13,767 nt of DNA from CAZBBC01 sp964489835 (lineage in GTDB: Bacteria > Calditrichota > Calditrichia > JAJRVZ01). The notes under the pieces are model-generated. The model was not told the origin of the DNA and did no database searches. It worked only from the letters and a program-made list of their open reading frames with translations. Each line of letters starts with the position of its first letter. Position 1 is the stretch's first letter. This document shows, in pieces, positions 7,979 to 13,767 of this stretch. The DNA is taken from positions 1 through 13,767 of the forward strand of contig CAZBBC010000121.1 of the NCBI GenBank assembly GCA_964489835.1, written 5' to 3'. Made by a program: the position numbers and the translations under genes.

Positions 7979-8090
7979 CCCACCCCGTCCCCCCCCGACC
8001 GAGTCGGGGTTCGACACCCCTCCCTATCCGGCTTTGCCACGTCTGCGCCGGGCAGGCCGGACAGGGAGGGGCCGGGTGAGGGTAAGTTAT
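7979..8090. repeat. GC-rich hairpin element inside the cytochrome cluster
   Basis: Two perfect stems: CCCCGAC/GTCGGGG (7993-7999 and 8003-8009), and a longer one in which CCCCTCCCT (8017-8025) pairs with AGGGAGGGG (8063-8071) and, one base inside, TCCGGC (8027-8032) pairs with GCCGGA (8056-8061). The base composition is far more GC-rich than either flanking gene. It sits between the Rieske stop and cytochrome b, where an operon would normally have a short gap, so it looks inserted. No T run follows the stem on the plus strand. It might cause partial termination or stabilise the upstream mRNA. The remainder to 8208 is AT-rich with no gene. Confidence 0.75.
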
Positions 8091-8208
8091 GATGTGTCTG
8101 AAAGTCCGTCTTTAACTCGGAATTAGATATTACATAATTACAAGTTCCTAATTCCAAGTTCCAAATAATTCTCAATATTTAAATTATTAACAAAAATTAA
8201 ATCAATTT

Positions 8209-9609
8209 ATGATAAATCCTTTTCGAGAACGATCAGGCAGCAAAGAGCGTATCCGGGCAGTATCAAAGAATTTTTTTATCCATTTTCATTCTCCGAAAAT
8301 TCATGCCTACAGCCTGAAGCCAAATTTTACTTTCGGTCTTGGCATTATAAACCTTTCATTATTTCTGATTCTCCTGGCCAGTGGTATTCTTCTTATGATT
8401 TATTACAAACCATCGGTCGAAAAAGCCTATTTCTCAATCCTTGATATTAATAATATTGTCATCGGTGGCCGGTATATGAGAAATATGCATCGTTGGGCCG
8501 CACACGGTCTGGTCTTTATGGCTATACTGCATATGAGCCGGGTCTTTTTCACCGCTGCTTATACCGGAGAAGGACGCATGACCTGGAATCTCGGAATAGG
8601 TTTGCTGATTGTTACACTGTTTGCCAGTTTCAGCGGTTATTTGCTGCCCTGGGATCAGCTGGGATTCTGGGCAGTTACCATCGCCTCAAATATCGTCAGT
8701 TCTACCCGTGAACTGACGGACATGCTTCAACTCACGGCACTATTCGATCCCGGTCTAATCATAAAAAAAATATTACTGGGCGGAACCGATGTGGCACAGG
8801 CATCATTAACCCGCTTTTATCTTTTACATGTGGTACTACTGCCTATCCTTTTTATTATACTGATGGCCCTTCATTTCTGGCGCATTCGAAAAAAAGGTGG
8901 TTTGAGTTTACCGGTCGATGCCGATCAATGGGTACAATTAAAAACATCAAAGGAAAATCAGCAAAAAAGCGCTGCTAAACCTCAGGCACAATTATTTAGC
9001 TGGCCCACCGCGCTCTTGGCAGAAATATCTGTATTTATAATGATCCTCGCGATCCTTGCTGTGTTTGCCTATTTCATTGATGCACCACTGAAGGAGATCG
9101 CCAATGCTTCAATGCCCGAAAATCCGGCCAAGGCTCCCTGGTACTTTCTGGGCGTACAGGAACTTGTCTCATATTCTGCCTTCGGTGGCGGTTTATTAAT
9201 ACCTTTTCTTGTGATCATCACTCTGATTTTAATACCTTATCTCGACAATACAAATGAAAATGCAGGCATCTGGTTCTCCGGAAGACAAGGGATTCGATCA
9301 GCCCTCATTTCCGGTCTCTTTGCTTCCATTATGATCATTATTCTGATGCTGATCGTCGTTCAATGGGGTTGGATACGCAACTGGATTGCAGACATCCCCC
9401 AGGGATTGATTATTTTCATCAATCCGGGGACGGTAGCAGCTCTCTTTTTCATTTTTTATTCAGGTTATATCGAAAAGCGAACCGGATCCCGGCGACTGGC
9501 GGTAATATCCCTGTTCTCCTGTATTTTGGTCAGTTTCGTTTTATTTACCATAATCGGCATCTGGTTCCGCGGACCGGATTGGCAATTTATCCTGTGGCCT
9601 TTTTTTTAG
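8209..9609 (+). CDS. Cytochrome b (fused b6 and subunit-IV-like) of a bc-type complex
   Basis: A 466-residue integral membrane protein. The N-terminal half has four helices with b-haem ligands: H94 and H108 in helix B (spacing 14) and H207 and H222 in helix D (spacing 15, as in b6f-type proteins). G60 and the GYLLPWDQLGFWA stretch (143-155) are conserved cytochrome b features. The C-terminal half has the Qo-loop equivalent APWYFLG (309-315) in place of PEWY, then about five hydrophobic segments (about 269-290, 323-344, 362-385, 399-418, 429-452). There is no cysteine in the N-terminus for a b6-type covalent haem c_i; C438 is the only cysteine. It ends one base before the next gene begins, so the multihaem cytochrome is surely its partner. 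There is no clear Shine-Dalgarno site before the ATG. Confidence 0.93.
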   Translation: MINPFRERSGSKERIRAVSKNFFIHFHSPKIHAYSLKPNFTFGLGIINLSLFLILLASGILLMIYYKPSVEKAYFSILDINNIVIGGRYMRNMHRWAAHGLVFMAILHMSRVFFTAAYTGEGRMTWNLGIGLLIVTLFASFSGYLLPWDQLGFWAVTIASNIVSSTRELTDMLQLTALFDPGLIIKKILLGGTDVAQASLTRFYLLHVVLLPILFIILMALHFWRIRKKGGLSLPVDADQWVQLKTSKENQQKSAAKPQAQLFSWPTALLAEISVFIMILAILAVFAYFIDAPLKEIANASMPENPAKAPWYFLGVQELVSYSAFGGGLLIPFLVIITLILIPYLDNTNENAGIWFSGRQGIRSALISGLFASIMIIILMLIVVQWGWIRNWIADIPQGLIIFINPGTVAALFFIFYSGYIEKRTGSRRLAVISLFSCILVSFVLFTIIGIWFRGPDWQFILWPFF

Positions 9610-9610
9610 C

Positions 9611-11632
9611 ATGGAAAAAAGATATTTAAAAATATATAGGATTATTTTACTCCTATTCGGTTTTATATTCTTATGCATTATGGTGCAAATGTTCCGGGCA
9701 GAAATCATCAGTCCGGAATGGAAGATCGAACAAAAAAAATATAAAAATATATTGGAGGCTCAGGGTTTCGGCTCTGATGAAGATCATAATATCTTTGGAC
9801 TGCGGCAAATTGAGATAAATGATATTGGACATGTGGACCGTTGCATTACCTGTCATCTCAATCCGGAGCAAACAGTGGCGGATTCTTTACCGCTGCCCTT
9901 TGCCGCACACCCCGGTCAGATGCTTGAGGAACATGATCTGGGTACTTTCGCCTGCACGCTGTGTCATAGTGGCAGCGGGCGTTCGCTCCTCCGGAGCGAA
10001 ACATGTGATAAAAACGCCCAGGATAACTGGAAACCGGTGGAATCCAGTTGTGTAGTCTGTCACCTGACAATTTTTGACAAGCGGGGGATAAAATATCCTG
10101 TGGCCGAAATTACGACCGGTAGGAATCTTTTTCGTCAATCCGGGTGTCTGGGATGTCATAAACTCCGTGGTCTGGGCGGTCCTTTCGGTCCCGACCTTAC
10201 CTCACAGGGAGAAAAAATTCTCCAGGGATACAACTTTAACTTTGTTCAGGGGAAAAAATCAATTGAACAATGGCATCATGATCATTTCAACGATCCGGCC
10301 AAGATCAGCCCCGGAAGCATCATGCCAAAATTTTTTTTCAATTCCGATCAAATAGACGCCCTGATCATCCTTCTTTTGGGATTTTCAAAACCACATCTCC
10401 CGATGCAGTATTATAGTATGGCGGTGATAAAGGAGTTCAAAGAGCAGCGAGATAACCTGGATAGCAACTCAGCCTATGCTTTTGTTTGTTCAGGCTGTCA
10501 TGCCATATCCGGGACCGGGCGCGCTTATGATAACCAACTTTTCGGAATACCGGCGTTGGCAAATAAAGGTTTTCAGTCTGTTGCCTCACTGGATATGATC
10601 AGCTTTATGGTTCAGGAAGGCAGGAACAATCGATATATGCCGGCCTGGAGGGGCAGACATTCCGGTCTTAGGGAAAGTGAGTTGTCCGGCCTGATTGAAT
10701 TTGTGCGGGAATGGAGAAAAAAGGCACCTGCCTATACAGAAGTTAATTCTGAGGTCTTTTATAAATCTTCCGGAGAAATCATTTACCGGGATAATTGTGC
10801 CACCTGCCATCGTGAAGATAAATCCGGTGCAATCGGTCCTTCCCTGAACAGCCGCTCGTTTTTGGCGGCAGCTACTGACCGCTACCTTTATGAGACAATG
10901 ATCACCGGACGATCAAATACGGCCATGCCCTCATGGTCTTATCTTAGTGCTGCACTTCTTAAGAATCTGATACGATATTTGCAGCCGGTGCCAAAATCAA
11001 ACAAAGAATTTTATTTTAAAACACCAGGCAATGCAGAATCCGGCAAAACAATCTATCATTATCAGTGCAGCCGTTGTCATGGATCAAACGGCATGGGAGG
11101 CATTGGTCCGGCGATTCTTAATCGGGATTTTATTCGTGCTGCCAGCGATCATTTCATTATAGAGACTATCAGGCAAGGACGTACCCATACACCAATGTTT
11201 AGTATCAAAAAATCCCCTAATGATCTGACAGCACTTATTGCTTTTATGCGCGCTTCGCAGGACAGCATTCCGGATCATCTGTATGCGGGACCAACCCTTG
11301 GTAACCCGGATTTGGGTCAAAAACTATTTCGCCAATATTGTTCGGAGTGTCATGGAAATAACGGTGAAGGGCTAAAAGCACCTGCGCTGCATAATGATGA
11401 ATTTTTAAATGCCGCAACCAATGGATTTCTTTTGGCGACGATTACCATCGGTCGGGAAGGGACGCCGATGCCGGTATGGGGAAAATCAGAAGAAAAACAC
11501 CGCGCGTTGAAGGCCAGAGAACGTCATCATCTGGTTGCCTTTATTCGGCAGTGGCAAACGATCACCATTAAAAGGGATCGGTCTGATCCGATATATAAAC
11601 TGCTATCCTATCATAGGCATCCAGCACCGTAA
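9611..11632 (+). CDS. Membrane-anchored octahaem cytochrome c: trihaem part plus five class I domains
   Basis: A 673-residue protein with one N-terminal membrane segment (about 9-28) and the rest periplasmic. CxxCH sites start at C78, C115, C147, C179, C293, C396, C486 and C577. The first three are close together and lack nearby methionine ligands, suggesting a small bis-His trihaem unit. The other five look like separate class I cytochrome domains, each with a candidate Met ligand in an MP-type motif: M238, M343, M439, M529 and M620. The last three domains are clear tandem copies, 90 residues apart. The start directly follows the cytochrome b stop. It takes the place of cytochrome c1 or f and would receive electrons from the Rieske protein and pass them to soluble carriers or a terminal reductase not encoded here. 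The order of electron flow is inference. Confidence 0.92.
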   Translation: MEKRYLKIYRIILLLFGFIFLCIMVQMFRAEIISPEWKIEQKKYKNILEAQGFGSDEDHNIFGLRQIEINDIGHVDRCITCHLNPEQTVADSLPLPFAAHPGQMLEEHDLGTFACTLCHSGSGRSLLRSETCDKNAQDNWKPVESSCVVCHLTIFDKRGIKYPVAEITTGRNLFRQSGCLGCHKLRGLGGPFGPDLTSQGEKILQGYNFNFVQGKKSIEQWHHDHFNDPAKISPGSIMPKFFFNSDQIDALIILLLGFSKPHLPMQYYSMAVIKEFKEQRDNLDSNSAYAFVCSGCHAISGTGRAYDNQLFGIPALANKGFQSVASLDMISFMVQEGRNNRYMPAWRGRHSGLRESELSGLIEFVREWRKKAPAYTEVNSEVFYKSSGEIIYRDNCATCHREDKSGAIGPSLNSRSFLAAATDRYLYETMITGRSNTAMPSWSYLSAALLKNLIRYLQPVPKSNKEFYFKTPGNAESGKTIYHYQCSRCHGSNGMGGIGPAILNRDFIRAASDHFIIETIRQGRTHTPMFSIKKSPNDLTALIAFMRASQDSIPDHLYAGPTLGNPDLGQKLFRQYCSECHGNNGEGLKAPALHNDEFLNAATNGFLLATITIGREGTPMPVWGKSEEKHRALKARERHHLVAFIRQWQTITIKRDRSDPIYKLLSYHRHPAP

Positions 11633-11677
11633 GTTTGTATCATATGACTATACGTTTCATATTTTTTAGACTGGATA

Positions 11678-11696
11678 ATCCCGACAAAGTCGGGAT
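11678..11696. terminator. Probable bidirectional terminator hairpin
   Basis: ATCCCGAC-AAA-GTCGGGAT is a perfect 8-bp stem with a 3-base loop, 46 bases after the multihaem cytochrome stop. On the plus strand it is followed within a few bases by ATATTTTTCT. It lies between convergent genes, so it may end transcripts from both sides. A one-mismatch copy occurs at 4735-4753, so it is also a dispersed repeat. Confidence 0.6.
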
Positions 11697-11741
11697 CAAA
11701 ATATTTTTCTCTACTGGTCATTTGATACTATCTTACCATGA

Positions 11742-12035
11742 TCATTTCCTTTTATAATGTGATAAAAAATAGTTAAATGAATTTCGTAGCGCTTTACCGG
11801 TCAGTTCCACATGTCCCTTTATCTCTTCCCAGGTTTCCTCATTGGAATTCTTGGCCCGCTCAAATATCTCTTTGGCATCACTAACCATAATTCGCAGTTC
11901 TCCGGCCTGTTCATCATAGACTTTTTTTGCCTTGCCGGACAGATCTTTCATCTTTTTTTCCAATTCTTCCAGTTGGCCGGAAAATTCATCCAATTGTTTT
12001 TTTGCCTTGTCAATTAATTCCTGACGATCTTTCAC
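11742..12035 (-). CDS. Small coiled-coil protein of unknown function
   Basis: A 97-residue, highly charged protein with no membrane segment or signal. From residue 3 to about 75 it shows heptad-like hydrophobic spacing among K and E residues (for example KKQLDEFSGQLEELEKKM), so it is probably one long helix or a helical bundle, in the style of apolipoprotein/LEA-like or YtxH/CsbD-neighbouring stress proteins. I do not recognise a named family. The start is GTG (12033-12035) with AAAGGAG 6 bases upstream, a strong signal that this is a real gene. It is convergent with the cytochrome cluster and the two share the hairpin at 11678-11696. Confidence 0.65.
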   Translation of the reverse strand: MKDRQELIDKAKKQLDEFSGQLEELEKKMKDLSGKAKKVYDEQAGELRIMVSDAKEIFERAKNSNEETWEEIKGHVELTGKALRNSFNYFLSHYKRK

Positions 12036-12041
12036 TTTTAT

Positions 12042-12048
12042 CTCCTTT
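12042..12048 (-). promoter_or_regulatory. Ribosome-binding site for the coiled-coil gene
   Basis: On the minus strand AAAGGAG lies 6 bases before the GTG. It has the same sequence and spacing as the site before 6008, and it decides the GTG start, since no ATG occurs nearby. Confidence 0.7.
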
Positions 12049-12114
12049 GTGATATATAGGTATTGTTAAAAGTTTAAATATTTTTTCTATTTAACTTATT
12101 ATTTTTATTGGCTT

Positions 12115-12200
12115 AAAAAAAACATCCCACTAGCCCACTTTAAAAGGGGAAATCGGATCCTGCCCCCCTATTAAGGGGGGATTGAAGGGGGTGTTTTTTT
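12115..12200. repeat. C-run/G-run hairpin element with A and T ends
   Basis: An 86-base unit starting with eight A and CATCCC and ending GGGTGTTTTTTT, so the ends are near-inverted. Inside is a perfect stem CCCCCCT/AGGGGGG (12163-12169 and 12174-12180) with loop ATTA. It resembles small intergenic repeats spread by duplication. No coding frame crosses it. Confidence 0.65.
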
Positions 12201-12291
12201 CCTAAATTATCGTTCCGTGAAAGTGGAATTCTTTCTTAATTCCCTTGATCGGTCTTTTTATTTTGGATTATAATAGATCTTCAAGTTCGAA

Positions 12292-12330
12292 CATCCCCCT
12301 AACCCCCTTTATAAGGGGGAATTAACATGA
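12292..12330. repeat. Second C-run/G-run hairpin element
   Basis: CATCCCCCTAACCCCCTTTATAAGGGGG: a perfect 7-bp stem CCCCCTT/AAGGGGG (12303-12309 and 12313-12319) preceded by CATCCC, the same start as the element at 12115. It is a shorter, diverged relative of that element. Confidence 0.6.
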
Positions 12331-12576
12331 CGCTCTTTGTACTAATGACTTCATAAATTTTTAGTTTTCATTCAATTTTTCCACAGCCCATCAATGATAT
12401 AATTTATATATTTCCTGATATTCAGAGCAATATAAACAACAAAATGCATTTTTGTATGACTGATGGCCTGTCCACCCAACAAATAACCTGAGACAACACG
12501 TCAAGAACGAAAAGGAACACTTGCCCGGTAATGAGAAAATTCTTATCATTGGATCAACCGTTTAAATCTATCACCT
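12331..12576. other. Non-coding leader before the transporter gene
   Basis: About 245 bases of AT-rich sequence without a credible gene. A short reading frame from 12531 overlaps the transporter out of frame and lacks a close ribosome-binding site, so it is not called. No riboswitch or operator pattern was recognised, though a leader of this length could hold a metal-responsive site. Confidence 0.5.
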
Positions 12577-13596
12577 ATGTTAATAGAACTCACACAACAT
12601 GCATTGATGATCACCGGTTTTGTTTTTTTGATGATGCTTTTTATCGAGTACATCAATGTGTTGACCAAAGGCCGCTGGCAAAAGGTTTTAAAACAAAGCC
12701 CGTGGGGTAATTATTTTTTCGCTGCCATTTTGGGTGCCATACCCGGCTGCCTGGGTGCATTCACCGTCGTATCCCTTTATACCCACCGCCTGCTCGGTTT
12801 GGGTGCCCTGGTAGCGGCAATGATTGCCACCAGCGGTGATGAAGCGTTTGTCATGTTCTCCATGTTTCCCACACAAGCCGCTCTGCTTACACTGATTTTA
12901 CTCGTCATTGCTGTTATCGCCGGATATTTTACAGATCTGATCTTTAAGAAAAGGTATGCTCTCAGGGAAGAGGCGGATCACGAATTGGAGATCCATGCCG
13001 AGGATGAATGTAAATGTTTTCCGGGAAAAGAGATATGGTCACAACTGAGAAACATCAGCTTCCCCAGAGCATTACTGATCACCATGCTCACCCTTTTTCT
13101 CTTTGCTCTCATTTTTAATCTCATTGAACCCTTAACCTGGGATTGGATCAAAGTGACATTTTTATCCGGCGCCTCCTTTGCCCTCTTTGTCATACTGACT
13201 GTTCCGGACCATTTTCTGGAGGAACATTTATGGAAACATGTTCTGAAAAAACATTTTCTCCGTATCCTTGTTTGGACTTTTGGGGCTCTCCTGATTATTC
13301 ATTTTCTGGAAAAATATATTGATCTGGACCAGTGGATTGAAGTCAATCATTTCAGCGTGTTGATCATCGCCTTGTTGGTCGGCATCATTCCTGAATCAGG
13401 GCCGCACTTAATTTTTGTTACCTTATTTGCCCAAGGATCCATTCCCTTTTCAATTTTACTGGCGAGTTCCATTGTACAGGATGGTCATGGTATGTTGCCG
13501 CTTTTGGCCATGTCCAAACGCGCTTTCATATGGGTAAAACTGATAAACCTTGCTGTTGGTTTGGTGGTCGGTTTGGTTGGTTTAGTATTTTTCTAG
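12577..13596 (+). CDS. Putative polytopic heavy-metal/manganese exporter (ArsP_2-like)
   Basis: A 339-residue protein with about nine or ten hydrophobic helices. It matches the putative 10-TM heavy-metal exporter (also annotated putative manganese transporter) family by its paired motifs: SGDEAFVMF (86-94) in the first half and PESGPHLIFV (272-281) in the second, with QDGHG (301-305) following. These polar motifs inside hydrophobic surroundings are likely the ion path. A central hydrophilic loop (about 124-152) carries EEADHELEIHAEDECKCFPG-type acidic, His and Cys residues that could bind metal. E24, D211-H212 and E215-E216-H217 are further candidates. It would act in the inner membrane; the substrate is not settled. 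The ATG has a weak ribosome-binding site. It appears monocistronic and is unrelated to the cytochrome cluster. Confidence 0.75.
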   Translation: MLIELTQHALMITGFVFLMMLFIEYINVLTKGRWQKVLKQSPWGNYFFAAILGAIPGCLGAFTVVSLYTHRLLGLGALVAAMIATSGDEAFVMFSMFPTQAALLTLILLVIAVIAGYFTDLIFKKRYALREEADHELEIHAEDECKCFPGKEIWSQLRNISFPRALLITMLTLFLFALIFNLIEPLTWDWIKVTFLSGASFALFVILTVPDHFLEEHLWKHVLKKHFLRILVWTFGALLIIHFLEKYIDLDQWIEVNHFSVLIIALLVGIIPESGPHLIFVTLFAQGSIPFSILLASSIVQDGHGMLPLLAMSKRAFIWVKLINLAVGLVVGLVGLVFF

Positions 13597-13606
13597 ATAA
13601 TTTAGG

Positions 13607-13624
13607 GGCGCGGCATGCCGTGCC
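13607..13624. repeat. GC-rich palindrome after the transporter gene
   Basis: GGCGCGGCATGCCGTGCC contains the perfect palindrome CGGCATGCCG and pairs almost fully end to end (one G-T). It begins 10 bases after the stop. It could be a terminator stem, but no T run follows, and this palindrome style is common in dispersed repeats. Confidence 0.45.
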
Positions 13625-13630
13625 TTGAAA

Positions 13631-13704
13631 GTATAAGGTATAAGGTATAAGGTATAAAGGTATAAAGGTATAAAGGTATAAGGTATAAGGTATAAGGTAT
13701 AAAG
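13631..13704. repeat. Tandem repeat of GTATAAG and GTATAAAG units
   Basis: Ten units in a row: three of 7 bases (GTATAAG), three of 8 (GTATAAAG), three of 7, then one of 8, with no other substitutions. It is non-coding and ends in GAATTT. The regular 3-3-3-1 pattern implies a higher-order duplication of a 45-base block. Confidence 0.9.
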
Positions 13705-13767
13705 GAATTTACCTTCTAAATAAATGTGAAATTTATAAAGACGGGATAAATTTAAGCGAAAATAAAA

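Noticed and set aside
6008..11632. Alternative complex III
   Set aside because: There is no molybdopterin-like/iron-sulphur ActB or NrfD-like membrane subunit; a clear Rieske and cytochrome b place this with bc complexes.
12531..12710. Short leader peptide frame from ATG 12531
   Set aside because: It overlaps the transporter gene out of frame, lacks a close ribosome-binding site and has no recognisable pattern.
13631..13704. CRISPR or origin iterons
   Set aside because: Units of 7-8 bases have no spacers, and there is no replication protein gene or DnaA-box pattern nearby.

Overview
The window most resembles an AT-rich chromosome segment from the Bacteroidetes/Chlorobi/Ignavibacteria/Calditrichota (FCB) side of the bacterial tree. 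Reasons: a PorV/PorQ-like outer-membrane barrel, two eight-haem c-type cytochromes with CxxCH sites, a Tat-exported Rieske protein, weak or absent Shine-Dalgarno sites for several genes, and intergenic gaps full of short palindromic repeats. The phylum is an inference; no rRNA or tRNA is present to fix it.

Layout. Left, on the minus strand: a PorV-like barrel gene (2873-4135), then 85 bases further on in its direction a membrane-anchored octahaem cytochrome fused to HEAT-like and TPR repeats (421-2787). Next is a 700-base gap with an inverted array of four CCTCGTAGAGG palindromes (4340-4582), then a minus-strand class I methyltransferase-like gene with a GTG start (4836-5576). A 176-base inverted-repeat element (5785-5960) lies just before the central plus-strand cluster.

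The cluster (6008-11632) encodes a Tat-leader protein with an L-fucose-isomerase-like C-terminal part, a Rieske iron-sulphur protein whose start overlaps it by 14 bases, a one-piece cytochrome b (b6 plus subunit-IV-like region), and a membrane-anchored cytochrome with eight CxxCH sites (three closely spaced, then five Met-containing class I domains, the last three a tandem triplication). The last three genes form a plausible quinol:cytochrome c oxidoreductase: quinol is oxidised at the cytochrome b/Rieske site and electrons pass to the haem chain. The role of the isomerase-like protein is unknown. A GC-rich hairpin element splits the cluster between the Rieske and cytochrome b genes.

Right: a likely bidirectional terminator hairpin (11678-11696), a convergent small coiled-coil protein gene (11742-12035, GTG start), a 540-base gap with two C-run/G-run hairpin elements, a polytopic membrane protein of the putative heavy-metal/manganese exporter type (12577-13596), and a 7/8-base tandem repeat (13631-13704).

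The most notable content is the unusual bc-type complex (no PEWY glutamate in the usual place, no b6-type haem c_i cysteine, multi-domain cytochrome partner, isomerase-like Tat neighbour) and the number of distinct intergenic repeat families. I did not find a convincing wholly new defence or mobile system.
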